This document shows positions 34,135-43,840 of a stretch of DNA of 64,000 nucleotides, in pieces. Under the pieces are notes generated by a model, which did not search any database, was not told the DNA's origin, and was given only the letters and a program-made list of their open reading frames with translations. A program made the translations under genes and the position numbers. The DNA is from Isotricha intestinalis (taxonomy: Eukaryota; Ciliophora; Litostomatea; Vestibuliferida; Isotrichidae): positions 1 through 64,000 of the forward strand of contig JAJJLU010003472.1 of assembly GCA_023807065.1 (NCBI GenBank), given 5' to 3'. Within the stretch, counting starts at the first letter, position 1, and every line of letters starts with the position of its first letter.

Positions 34135-35193
34135 TTATTTTGAAACAAAATAAGCATCTTTATGTAAAGGTCTTATCCACATTTCATTTTGGCAATTATA
34201 TAATTCTCTTTCATTATAATTATATTTTCCTTTTTGAACTAATAAATTTTCATTAATCATTTTATTTAATTTCTTTCTTGGATTAATCAGTTTTTTATCA
34301 TATTCCATTCTTGTTTTTGATGGAAAATCTTTATATAATTCTGTTTTATTAATTCCTTTTGTTATATATTCATTATCTTTTATAAATTTCTTATCTTTTT
34401 TATTATATTCAAAAGGTTCATCATTATTATATTGTAAATTAAGTAAATTTGTTTTATTAGTTTCTAACATCTCATCAAGAAATTGTTCTTTACTTTTATT
34501 CGATAATTCATTTTTTATTTTTTTTTCTAATTCTTCTTTCATTTGTTTTTTATCCATTAAATTATTTAAAGCACTTTTTGTTCTAGAATTAATAGTTTTG
34601 AGAGAAATAGCTTTATCTCTTAAAGTATTACTAAATTCTTCTTTAATATCTCCATCAGTATTAATAACATCAGTTATTGGTGAATATGCAGTTTGATAAA
34701 ATCTATTAAATGTTGTTCTATGATCAAATTCATCCCATTTATTTATCTGGTAATTTGCATTTATTCTATCAATTAAATTCTTTGTATCATGCATTATTTG
34801 TTCTCTTAAATCTGGATTAAAAAATTTATTGTAATTTGTTTTGTTTTTGTAATCTACAAATTGTTGATACCCACTTTCAGGATATATTGTTTTAGTTTTT
34901 GAAGAATCTATTATATTTGGAAAATATGTATTTTTTAAATTTGCATTATTTGGGTAAAATGTTCTGTTATAAATTGGAATGTATTTTTCTTTGTTTTCTT
35001 CTTCTGATTTTCTTTTTGATGATCGTTGATTATGATTTAAATTTAAATCATTTATTTTTTGAAATAAATCTCTATCACGATAGTAACTTGATTTTTTATT
35101 ACTAATTTTAAAAGTTTCTAAATTCTTTTCAGATTTATCTAAAAAAAAATTTGGCACTGGAACTATTGATTGTGAAACATTTCCCAGTTTCAT
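34135..35193 (-). CDS. Uncharacterised protein, possibly axonemal
   Basis: Not recognised with confidence. A 352-residue basic protein, no signal peptide, membrane segment or zinc motif. It is rich in Tyr/Asn/Pro/Lys short motifs spread along an extended chain (YPESGYQQFVDYKNKTNYNK, DEFDHRTTFNRFYQTAYSP), with one helical stretch around residues 215-255. Long, non-globular, aromatic-rich chains of this kind are typical of microtubule inner proteins of ciliary doublets, so an axonemal role is a reasonable guess. It is convergent with the docking-type coiled-coil gene (114-base gap) and lies 187 bases upstream of the PKG gene on the same strand. Confidence 0.55.
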   Translation of the reverse strand: MKLGNVSQSIVPVPNFFLDKSEKNLETFKISNKKSSYYRDRDLFQKINDLNLNHNQRSSKRKSEEENKEKYIPIYNRTFYPNNANLKNTYFPNIIDSSKTKTIYPESGYQQFVDYKNKTNYNKFFNPDLREQIMHDTKNLIDRINANYQINKWDEFDHRTTFNRFYQTAYSPITDVINTDGDIKEEFSNTLRDKAISLKTINSRTKSALNNLMDKKQMKEELEKKIKNELSNKSKEQFLDEMLETNKTNLLNLQYNNDEPFEYNKKDKKFIKDNEYITKGINKTELYKDFPSKTRMEYDKKLINPRKKLNKMINENLLVQKGKYNYNERELYNCQNEMWIRPLHKDAYFVSK

Positions 35194-35380
35194 TAAATTT
35201 TTAATTATTTTTTTATACTCATAATTATTAAATATGTTTTTGAATATAAATTTATATATCTCATTTAAAAATAAATAATAAATTATAAAAATTAAGCAAC
35301 TTTTTTCTTATTTATAAATAAAATCATTAAAGAACATAATACATTCTCTAAGTCTAATAATATTATAACAATCAAATTGT

Positions 35381-38197
35381 TTAAAAATTTTTTAACCATT
35401 CTTCACCTTTTTGTTTTTCGGCATCAGTTAATGAAGCTTTTTCTTTTTCTTTTTCTTTAACTTTAGAATATTTATTATATAAATTTTTCAACTCTGATAA
35501 ATAATCAGATTTACTTACTTTATCCTCACTATCACTCATTATAGGCTTTGTAGGAACTTGAGTATTCATTTCATATAAACTATTAAAATCGAAATCACTA
35601 AACCAATTCATATCTTTAATTTCAATTCCGAATTTTCTTTTACTCATATCTTTTTCTAACATAGAATTAATTAAATTAATAAAATCTTTATCTTTGACAA
35701 AATTAGGAAAAGTGACTTTATCATTTTGAACAGCTTTATAAATTTCAACAGGATCTTTAACATCAGGAGCAAAAGGAGTTTTTCCACAAATAAATTCATA
35801 AATACATACTCCAATAGACCAATAATCAACATTTCTATTATAAGAATCACCTCTAATAACTTCAGGTGCCATATAATGAGGAGTTCCTATTGTTGTATGT
35901 GTTGTTCCATCTGAAGAAATTGTTTCTTTAACTGTTCCAAAATCTATTAATTTTATGTATCCTGTCTCTCCTACCATAATATTTTCTGGCTTAATATCTC
36001 TGTGAATTAAATTGTTTGAATGCATATATTCTATTGCTAATAATATTGATCCTGCATAAAATTGAGCTTGGGATTTATTTAACATTCCAATTTCTTTTAT
36101 TATTTTATTCAAAGTTTTACCCTTTATATATTCATTTAGAAAAAATATGTTTTGAGAATTTTTCAATGTTTTTACTTGCTTTAATATGAAATTATGATCT
36201 AACATTCTTAATGCATTTTTTTCATTTGTTATACCTTCATACATATCTAATTCCATTATTTTTTTCAAGGGAATTGATTTAATTGCATATAATGCTTTTG
36301 TTTTTTTTGAACGAACTAAACAAACAAAACCAAAACTTCCTTTACCTAATAATCTAATATTTTCTAAATCTTCTAATTCAATAGAATCATCTTCTAAATT
36401 TATTTTATTTTTTAAGAAAGATATAATAGTTGGATTTTCTTTTAAAACATATTTATCAAAAGCCTTAAAATCAATAGAATAAACTTCAACAGGAGAATTA
36501 GCAATAACAGAAGCAGTTCTAGCTTTACTTCCTGATAATATAGACTTAAAACCAAAAGGACTACCCATTGATAAAGTTCTAATATATTTATGATTGATAT
36601 ATATATCAACATATCCACTTTTTATCATATATATTTTACTCAAATCTTTTGAACCTTGGTTTATTATTGGAACTTTACTTTCATATTTTTCCAAAGATAA
36701 ATATTCTTCTAATTCTTTTACTTTTATTTTTGAATAATTGAAACAATTAACTTTTTTCAATAAATCTACAACTATTGATTGAAGGGCTTTCTTTTTGGAA
36801 TTTGAACTTACTATTTCACTTAAACATTTTCCTCCTAATGTACTTCTAATTTTTTCTCTTGGACACGTTAATAAAAGAGCTTCAGGATAAGCAATTAAAT
36901 CATTGACAAGTAAAACAGTATTTGCATTAAAAACTAATTCTTTTTCATACAATATTTCATTTCTAACTGCTTCATAATTTTCTTGACCCCTTAAAAAAAT
37001 ATTACCTTCTAATATTATTATATTTTGTTCTGATAAGCATTCACCTTTTTTGAATATAATATCATTTGGACCATAACTTTCGATTTTAAAATTAGGAAAT
37101 ATTTTATATAAAGTATTAATATCAATATCAAATAAATATTCTGATTTTTTCCAACATAAACAAAAAATAAAAAATGTAACATCATTGACAAAATAACCTT
37201 CTTTTAAAAAGGCGATGATACTATTATAAGAGATAGAATATAACTCAACATCATTAGATTTAGTAGATAAATAAATATTTCTTAAATAATTATCATTTAA
37301 TATTAATTCTCTATGTCCTATTATATCTCCTTTTCTTAAACATTTTGCTGCTTCAAATTTATAAATTGTATCAACTTCTCCATTAACAATAAAAAAAACA
37401 TTATTATTAATCATTTCATCAAATGGACATGAAACTAAAGAACTTGCTTTTTTAAAATTATAAATAGTAATTGAATCATGAATTAAAAATTTCTTTGCTT
37501 CAGGAAATGAATTTAAAAATGGATAATTTTCCTCAATAAATTTAGTAATATGATTAATATTTTTTTTTCTAACATTTTTTAAAACTTCCATTAAATCATT
37601 TTTTTTCAAAGCATAAAAAGTAGATTTTTCATCAGTGATAACATCACATAATCTACTTATATCATTGACAAGTTCATAATCACCAAAACAATTTCCTGGA
37701 TTAATACTTAAATCTTGAAATTCTTTAATTTTTTCTGAAATACTTGCATTATAATGCATTTTTCCTTTAGTAAGAATAAAAAAATATTCTCCTTCATTTA
37801 CATCTTTTTCATAAACTGTAATATTTTTCTCTGCTTCACATTTAATTAATTTATTCATTAATTTTTTAATAGTTTCATTCTCAACATAATGAAATAAATA
37901 ATGATTTGTTAAAGAATTTAATATTATTTGATAATCTTCTTTTTCATTTTTTATATTTGTTTGAACTTTTAATTTATTTATATTTAAATTTTCAAAAGAT
38001 GAATTTGTTGGTGAAGGAGGAGGAAGCTTTTTACTTCCCATTGTATTAGATGAGGTTATTTTTGTCATTGATTTTGAATTTCTTCCTAATTTTAATCCAC
38101 TTGAATGACTTGATAATTCCTTTTTACTTAAATTTGATGTTAATCCAAATGATACTCCGACTTTCTTTGATTTTGATTTTAATGGAGAATTTCCCAT
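35381..38197 (-). CDS. cGMP-dependent protein kinase (PKG-type) with four cyclic-nucleotide-binding-like domains
   Basis: A 938-residue Ser/Thr kinase of the AGC class. It starts MGNSPLKS, an N-myristoylation signal (Gly2). Cyclic-nucleotide-binding-like folds occupy about residues 100-600. The first keeps FGDYELVNDISRLCDVI. The second (IGHRELILNDNYLRNIY) and third are degenerate. The fourth has FGFKSILSGSKARTASV, keeping Arg-Thr-Ala but lacking the usual Glu. The kinase domain starts at LGKGSFGFVCLV (about 614), with HRDIKPEN near 732, DFG near 752 and GTPHYMAPEVI in the activation segment. Domain order and number match alveolate PKGs. cGMP rather than cAMP is inferred from architecture and from Thr after the Arg in the last site. 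It is divergent from a TTLL gene. Confidence 0.88.
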   Translation of the reverse strand: MGNSPLKSKSKKVGVSFGLTSNLSKKELSSHSSGLKLGRNSKSMTKITSSNTMGSKKLPPPSPTNSSFENLNINKLKVQTNIKNEKEDYQIILNSLTNHYLFHYVENETIKKLMNKLIKCEAEKNITVYEKDVNEGEYFFILTKGKMHYNASISEKIKEFQDLSINPGNCFGDYELVNDISRLCDVITDEKSTFYALKKNDLMEVLKNVRKKNINHITKFIEENYPFLNSFPEAKKFLIHDSITIYNFKKASSLVSCPFDEMINNNVFFIVNGEVDTIYKFEAAKCLRKGDIIGHRELILNDNYLRNIYLSTKSNDVELYSISYNSIIAFLKEGYFVNDVTFFIFCLCWKKSEYLFDIDINTLYKIFPNFKIESYGPNDIIFKKGECLSEQNIIILEGNIFLRGQENYEAVRNEILYEKELVFNANTVLLVNDLIAYPEALLLTCPREKIRSTLGGKCLSEIVSSNSKKKALQSIVVDLLKKVNCFNYSKIKVKELEEYLSLEKYESKVPIINQGSKDLSKIYMIKSGYVDIYINHKYIRTLSMGSPFGFKSILSGSKARTASVIANSPVEVYSIDFKAFDKYVLKENPTIISFLKNKINLEDDSIELEDLENIRLLGKGSFGFVCLVRSKKTKALYAIKSIPLKKIMELDMYEGITNEKNALRMLDHNFILKQVKTLKNSQNIFFLNEYIKGKTLNKIIKEIGMLNKSQAQFYAGSILLAIEYMHSNNLIHRDIKPENIMVGETGYIKLIDFGTVKETISSDGTTHTTIGTPHYMAPEVIRGDSYNRNVDYWSIGVCIYEFICGKTPFAPDVKDPVEIYKAVQNDKVTFPNFVKDKDFINLINSMLEKDMSKRKFGIEIKDMNWFSDFDFNSLYEMNTQVPTKPIMSDSEDKVSKSDYLSELKNLYNKYSKVKEKEKEKASLTDAEKQKGEEWLKNF

Positions 38198-38345
38198 TTT
38201 TTAATTTATAAATCGTTATATTTTTATTTATTATTTATATTGATTTTTGCAAAAGATTTTTAAGGAATTTATTTATTTATTTATAAATCAAATTTATTTT
38301 TTTATTTCTTTTATATTGAATTATTAAAAACTTATTTTTTTAAAT
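38198..38345. promoter_or_regulatory. Bidirectional promoter region, PKG / TTLL
   Basis: 148 AT-rich bases between divergent start codons of a PKG gene and a tubulin ligase-like gene. Shared regulation is possible; no specific motif is visible. Confidence 0.45.
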
Positions 38346-41330
38346 ATGAATAAAAATCTTGATTTAATTTATCAATTAAGTTCTATTAGTAATTCATATT
38401 TTGATAGAATGGGAAAAATGATAAAAAATTATAATGAACCAGATGGAACAACATTAGGAAATTTTATAGAAATTGTTCCATTAAAAGTTAATGAAGGATT
38501 AGTAGAAGAACCAAGACCTTTTACCTCTCAAAAAAATAGACAATTACCTTCAAAAAATTATAAAATAAGAGCTAGAAACAAAACAAAAAATGTAAAAAAA
38601 AATACAATAAATAATCATCATATTGAAAATGAGGATAAAAATAATAATAATAATATTGATGAGAAAATGAATAAATTATTAAATGTAACGTTAGAAATTA
38701 AACGTTCTTCAACAGCAGAATCAAATAGAAATCATATATATTCAAATTCAACAAATAGAAAATATATATCTGATTTAAATACAATTGAAGAAGTTGGAAA
38801 TATTGATTTACATAATTTAAATAAAAAACCTACATTTAATAAAATAAATGAAGAACAAAAGAATAATAATATAATTTCAAATAATATATATCAAAATAAA
38901 ATAAAAACTTTTTATAATAACATAAAAAATGAAAAAGACAAACTTCATAGAATTAATACTTTACAAATTACAAATTCATTTAATAAAAACAAGCCAAATA
39001 CAACTAAAACAAATTTAAAAGATGTTTCTTTAATGAGTTCATCAAATTATAATGAATTTTCCCCAAAAAATAAAACTTTATATATGAATAATAATAAAAT
39101 ATTAATTTTTGATAATGAAATATCTGAAAAATTACAAAGTTTAATAAGAGGAAATTCAGTTGATAATAATACTCGTAATATAAAGAAAGAAAAAGAAGAG
39201 AAAAAATTAAATACAATATCAAATAAAAATTTAAAAAATAAAAAAGAAATTCCAAAAGAAGAAATAACAGAAAGAATAATAAGAATAAGAAAAAATTACC
39301 AAGAAAAAGAGAAAGAAATGTTTAATCAAAATAATTTATTTTATTCAATTTTACCAGGAAATGCATCTTATTTAGTGAAAAATTGTATGTGTCATAGAAC
39401 AAATTGGAAAGAACCTTTTTCAAAAGTAACAACATTATTTCATTTTAAATGGCAAGAAATTAGTTATGGAATTGATTATAATAATTTATCAAAAGTTGGT
39501 TTTAAACAAATTGTTAATCATTTCGAAAATCATTATTGTATATCTAATAAAGCTAATTTATTTTGTAATTTAATGAAATATTGTGAAGATAGAAAAATTT
39601 CTGTTTTTAAATTTGTTCCTTTTACTGTTGTATATAAATTTAAAGAAAAGAAAAGAGATAAAGAAGAAGATATTAAAATTTTCGAAAAAGAAAATCAATA
39701 TGCGAAAGATAATTTAAAAAAATTTATTAATATATCTAATAAATTTATTGTTGATTATAATGATATTGGAAAATATTATGAAGATGAAAATTTTATTAAA
39801 GAATCTGAAAAAAGACAATTTGAAAAAGAAGAAAAAAAGGAAAAAAAGAAGAAAAAGAAGAAAAAAAAGAAAAAAGAAGAAAATGAAAATATAGAGAAAG
39901 AAGAAAATGAGAATAGTAATTTTTATTGTGATTATTTTTCAAAGTTAAAACCTAATGATCGTATAATTCCAACATTATCATTAAATGAATTAACAGAAAA
40001 GGAGAAAATAGAAAGAAAAAAAGAGAAAAAGAAAATAATAGGAAGTAAGACAATAATAGAAATACCAAAAACTCATGAAACAGGAAAAAATATGTGGTTA
40101 GTTAAAGCAGTAAATTTAAATAGAGGAAAATGTATTAAAATTGTAAATTCTTTTGAACAAATTGAAAAAGTAATTGATAAATTTAAACAAGGCGTAGGCT
40201 ATGGTTTTACTAATCAAAATATTGAAGATTTAGAAATTAAAGTTATTAAAGAAAATATTAATAATGAAGATGAAGATATTAAAAATAATAATAATGAAAA
40301 TATAGAAAAAAAAAATTTTGAACAAGAACAAAAAACATATTTATGTAAAAAAATTATTATTCAAAAATACATTGAAAATCCTTTATTATATAAAGAAAGG
40401 AAATGTGATATAAGAATTTGGGTTTTATTAACTCATAAAATGAAAGTATATGTTTTTAAAGAAGGACATTTAAAAACTTGTTCAGTTAATTATGATGTAA
40501 ATTCAAAAAATGCTTTTTCACATATAACTAATTATTCTTTTCAAAAATATAACAATAATTTTCAAAAATTTGAAAAAGGAAATGAAGTTCCTTTTTATGA
40601 ATTTCAGAAATTTATTGATGAAAAATATCCTGATAAAAAATATAATTTAAAAACTAATTTAATGGAAAAAGTGAAAGAAATTATTATTTTAACAATGAGA
40701 GCAGGAAAAGAAAAAATAAATAAAAATAATAGAAATTATCAATTTGAAATTTTTGGATATGATTTTATGTTAGATAATGATTTTAATGTTTTTTTAATTG
40801 AAATAAACACAAATCCTGGATTAGAAGAAAGTTCTCCTTGGATTAAAATTATTATTCCTAGAATGTTAGATGATGCTCTTAGACTTACTTTAGATCAAAT
40901 ATATGAACCTAAATATGATTTTAATTTAAATTATAAAAATATTAACGATGATATTAATATTCAAAATGTTAATGATAATTTAAAAAATAATATTGACCCA
41001 AATTCCGTTATTAATAATAATATCAAAATATTTTCTTCAATTAAAGAAGAAGAAGAAAATAAAAGTAATATTGAAAATACTATTGATAATGAAAATTTAA
41101 ATGTCAATGATAAAAAAATAGAGAATAAAAATCAGAAATATATTTCACCCTTTCCTGTTCCAGGATATGACTTAGATGATAATTTATGGAATTTTATTTG
41201 TGATTTAAATGAAAAAGACCCTTTTGATGAAAGATTAGAAAATGAAATAATAGAAAATGAAAAAAAAGAAACTGTAAGTTTTACCGGAATTAAACATTTA
41301 ATTAAAAAAAAGAAAAATAAACAAAAATAA
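38346..41330 (+). CDS. Tubulin tyrosine ligase-like (TTLL) glutamylase/glycylase family enzyme
   Basis: A 994-residue protein with a C-terminal ATP-grasp TTL core at about residues 575-860. Diagnostic pieces are NMWLVKAVNLNRGKCIKIVN (nucleotide-binding lead), RKCDIRIWVLLTHKMKVYVF, AFSHITNYSFQK, FEIFGYDFMLDNDFNVFLIE and EINTNPGLEESSPW. TTLL enzymes add Glu or Gly chains to tubulin tails and so tune ciliary microtubules and motors. The N-terminal 330 residues are Asn/Lys-rich and disordered. A short basic Lys-rich tract lies near residue 500. The C-terminal 120 residues are acidic/Asn-rich. Whether the substrate amino acid is Glu or Gly cannot be settled from motifs alone. It is followed 94 bases later by a CDPK on the same strand. 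Confidence 0.88.
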   Translation: MNKNLDLIYQLSSISNSYFDRMGKMIKNYNEPDGTTLGNFIEIVPLKVNEGLVEEPRPFTSQKNRQLPSKNYKIRARNKTKNVKKNTINNHHIENEDKNNNNNIDEKMNKLLNVTLEIKRSSTAESNRNHIYSNSTNRKYISDLNTIEEVGNIDLHNLNKKPTFNKINEEQKNNNIISNNIYQNKIKTFYNNIKNEKDKLHRINTLQITNSFNKNKPNTTKTNLKDVSLMSSSNYNEFSPKNKTLYMNNNKILIFDNEISEKLQSLIRGNSVDNNTRNIKKEKEEKKLNTISNKNLKNKKEIPKEEITERIIRIRKNYQEKEKEMFNQNNLFYSILPGNASYLVKNCMCHRTNWKEPFSKVTTLFHFKWQEISYGIDYNNLSKVGFKQIVNHFENHYCISNKANLFCNLMKYCEDRKISVFKFVPFTVVYKFKEKKRDKEEDIKIFEKENQYAKDNLKKFINISNKFIVDYNDIGKYYEDENFIKESEKRQFEKEEKKEKKKKKKKKKKKEENENIEKEENENSNFYCDYFSKLKPNDRIIPTLSLNELTEKEKIERKKEKKKIIGSKTIIEIPKTHETGKNMWLVKAVNLNRGKCIKIVNSFEQIEKVIDKFKQGVGYGFTNQNIEDLEIKVIKENINNEDEDIKNNNNENIEKKNFEQEQKTYLCKKIIIQKYIENPLLYKERKCDIRIWVLLTHKMKVYVFKEGHLKTCSVNYDVNSKNAFSHITNYSFQKYNNNFQKFEKGNEVPFYEFQKFIDEKYPDKKYNLKTNLMEKVKEIIILTMRAGKEKINKNNRNYQFEIFGYDFMLDNDFNVFLIEINTNPGLEESSPWIKIIIPRMLDDALRLTLDQIYEPKYDFNLNYKNINDDINIQNVNDNLKNNIDPNSVINNNIKIFSSIKEEEENKSNIENTIDNENLNVNDKKIENKNQKYISPFPVPGYDLDDNLWNFICDLNEKDPFDERLENEIIENEKKETVSFTGIKHLIKKKKNKQK

Positions 41331-41424
41331 TAAAATCACTGTTAATAAATGAATATTATATATTTTATAAATAAAAAATTAAATATTGTTAATATTGATT
41401 TTTTTTAAAAAACAAAAATAAATA

Positions 41425-42984
41425 ATGGGTGTAGATAATTGCATAATATGTAAAACCAATAATGTGGTTCCAGGAAGTGTAATAAACGTGAGTACTGAAA
41501 ACAATCAGAAAATATTAAATGTATCATCTTTATCAAATTCACAAAGCATTCCTCAAGCAACATCTCCAAATAAAAACAAAAAACCATCATTGAAATTTGA
41601 TAAGAGTAATTTTATTAGAATGAAGACAAAAAGTTTATTTGATGAATATGAAATAAAAGAAAAATTAGGTGAAGGAGCATATGGAGCAGTATATAAAGTA
41701 CAACAAAGAACTACATTATTTTTAAGAGCTGTTAAAGCAATTAAAAGAAAACATGTTGATAGTACTTCATTTTCAAATGAAATTGCAGTTTTAAGAACTG
41801 TTGATTATCCTAATATAATTAAATTATTTGATTGTTATTATGATAATAATTATTATTATATGGTTGAAGAATATTGTTCTGGAGGAGACTTATTTGATTA
41901 TATTCAAGAACAAGTATCTTTTTCTGAAAGAAAAGCTGCTATTATATTTAAACAATTAATTTCTGCTGTTAATCATTTACATAAAAAAAAAATTGTTCAT
42001 AGAGATTTAAAACCTGAAAATATTGTTTTTATAAAAACAAAACAAAAAGATGATATTTTTATTAAAATTATTGATTTTGGAACTTCTGTTTCAATTAAAC
42101 ATCAAAATAAATTAACTCAAGAATTAGGAACAATATATTATATTGCACCTGAAGTTTTTAAAAATAATTATAATGAAAAAGCTGATGTTTGGTCTTGTGG
42201 AATTATTTTATATACAATGTTATGTGGACATCCTCCTTTTATGGGAAATAATGAAGAAGCTATTAAAAATAAAATTTTAAATTCAAAATTAGTTTTTCCA
42301 AAAAATGATTTTAAACATATTTCACAAGAAGCAATTGAATATATTAAACAATTATTAGATTATAATCCTGCTAAAAGATTAAGTGCTGAACAAGCTTTAG
42401 AAAATAATTGGTTAAAATCAAATAGTGAAAAAACTCATGATGAAATTAATTTAAATGATGATATTATTGGAAATTTAACTAAATTTAAATCTATTGTTAC
42501 TTTACAAAAAGCTACTTTAGCCTTTTTAACTAATCAAATTTCTATTAATCAAGAAATAAAAAAATTAAAAGATGAATTTGATAAAATCGATGCAAACAAA
42601 GATGGAGAAATATCAAAAGAAGAATTGATTAAATGTTTAGAAACAATATATCCAAAAGCAGAAGCAATTAAAAGAACAAATGAAATTTTCGGAGAAATTG
42701 ATTTTAATAATGATAATTCTATAAGTTTTTCAGAATTTTTAACTGTAAATATGAAAAAAGAGAAATTATTAAATGAAGATATGTTAACTAAAGCTTTTAA
42801 ATTATTTGATATTGATGGTAATGGTTATATAACTGTAACTGAATTAAAACAAACAATGCCTTTACAAATCACTAATAATCAACAATGGATTGAATTAGTT
42901 AAAGAAGTTGATCAAGATGGTGATTGTCAAATTTCTTTTGAAGAATTTAAAGAAATGATGGAAAAAATGGCAAATATGAACTAA
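41425..42984 (+). CDS. Calcium-dependent protein kinase (CDPK)
   Basis: A 519-residue kinase with canonical plant/alveolate CDPK architecture. MGVDNC at the start offers Gly2 myristoylation and nearby Cys palmitoylation, so membrane anchoring is likely. The kinase domain (about residues 72-332) shows LGEGAYGAVYKV, AVKAIKRK, HRDLKPEN near 193-200, DFG and APEVF. An autoinhibitory junction follows, then four EF-hands near residues 389 (DANKDGEISKEE), 427 (DFNNDNSISFSE), 462 (DIDGNGYITVTE) and 497 (DQDGDCQISFEE). All four loops keep acidic position-1 and Glu position-12 residues, so all should bind Ca2+. CDPKs occur in plants, ciliates and apicomplexans but not in animals or fungi, which supports an alveolate origin for the window. 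Confidence 0.95.
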   Translation: MGVDNCIICKTNNVVPGSVINVSTENNQKILNVSSLSNSQSIPQATSPNKNKKPSLKFDKSNFIRMKTKSLFDEYEIKEKLGEGAYGAVYKVQQRTTLFLRAVKAIKRKHVDSTSFSNEIAVLRTVDYPNIIKLFDCYYDNNYYYMVEEYCSGGDLFDYIQEQVSFSERKAAIIFKQLISAVNHLHKKKIVHRDLKPENIVFIKTKQKDDIFIKIIDFGTSVSIKHQNKLTQELGTIYYIAPEVFKNNYNEKADVWSCGIILYTMLCGHPPFMGNNEEAIKNKILNSKLVFPKNDFKHISQEAIEYIKQLLDYNPAKRLSAEQALENNWLKSNSEKTHDEINLNDDIIGNLTKFKSIVTLQKATLAFLTNQISINQEIKKLKDEFDKIDANKDGEISKEELIKCLETIYPKAEAIKRTNEIFGEIDFNNDNSISFSEFLTVNMKKEKLLNEDMLTKAFKLFDIDGNGYITVTELKQTMPLQITNNQQWIELVKEVDQDGDCQISFEEFKEMMEKMANMN

Positions 42985-43840
42985 TTTTATTGGAATATAT
43001 ATATATATATAATATATAAAAAAAAGAAATAAATAGTTATAACTATATTAAATATAAATTATTTCAATAAATATATTGATTCCAGGTAAAAACCAACAAA
43101 AATATTAAAAAATTTATTTATGAAGAATTAATTTTAATCATAAGAATCATAGTAGTTAATTAATTCAAATAATACAATTTAAAAATTAGAAAATCACTTT
43201 TAATGTCTTCTTCAAATTCATCATTTAAAAGATTTAATTAAATATAAAAAAAAGAAACAATGATTTCTTAAATATAACATTTTTAAATATATTTCATCAT
43301 AATAACAATTTAAGTTAACTTCTTTTTAATTATCTTCATTAATTTGTTTGTTTTTACTTTTAATTTTTCAGTAAACTTTTTTTTCTTTAAATTTTTATTA
43401 TATGTTTAATTAATAATTACTTTCATTATTTTTTGATTAAAAAGAATTAATTTTGGATTCAAGAGAATTCGAACATTCTATTTAAATCTCATAAATAGAA
43501 AATAAACTTATTTTAAAAATAAATGTTTTTACTGGAAATATCTTTTAAAATATAATTTAATTGAATGTGTGTTTTAAATTTAAAAAAATAAGACTTTTAT
43601 ACAATAAAAATGTTTATTTATGAATAATTAATTTTTTATATTTATTTTTTTTTATTTTTTTTGTTCATTTACACTTCATTTTTTTTCATTTTCTAATACA
43701 CAACCATATTTTGAAAAATTCATTCTATATTGTTTCTTTCAACACATTATTATTTAACTTATATTATGCTAATTTTCTTACTTTTTCTTTTTCTTTCTTT
43801 ACTTCTGAATTCATTAAATAATTATTTTCTATTTAAAAAA
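42985..43840. other. Largest intergenic region, 856 bases
   Basis: Holds an AT dinucleotide run just after the CDPK gene (about 43000-43020), then featureless AT-rich sequence. At 43463-43478 there is a 16-base near-palindrome (AGAATTCGAACATTCT) followed by CTATTTA...TAAATAG at 43478-43498, a 7-bp stem with 7-base loop. They look tRNA-like at first but do not fold as a tRNA. The open frame extends upstream of the next gene's chosen ATG to 43730, through a hydrophobic stretch with an alternative ATG at 43766. Confidence 0.35.

Noticed and set aside
43463..43498. tRNA-like B-box (TTCGAATTC on the minus strand) with a neighbouring 7-bp stem and 7-base loop
   Set aside because: No T-stem, acceptor stem or D-arm pairs around it, and the 7-base loop lacks the invariant T33. 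Likely two chance palindromes.
43730..43840. TTG at 43730 or ATG at 43766 as the start of the OS-9-like gene
   Set aside because: ATG 43841 yields a clean signal peptide. The upstream part is a Leu/Phe-rich stretch as expected from translating AT-rich leader. ATG 43766 remains possible.
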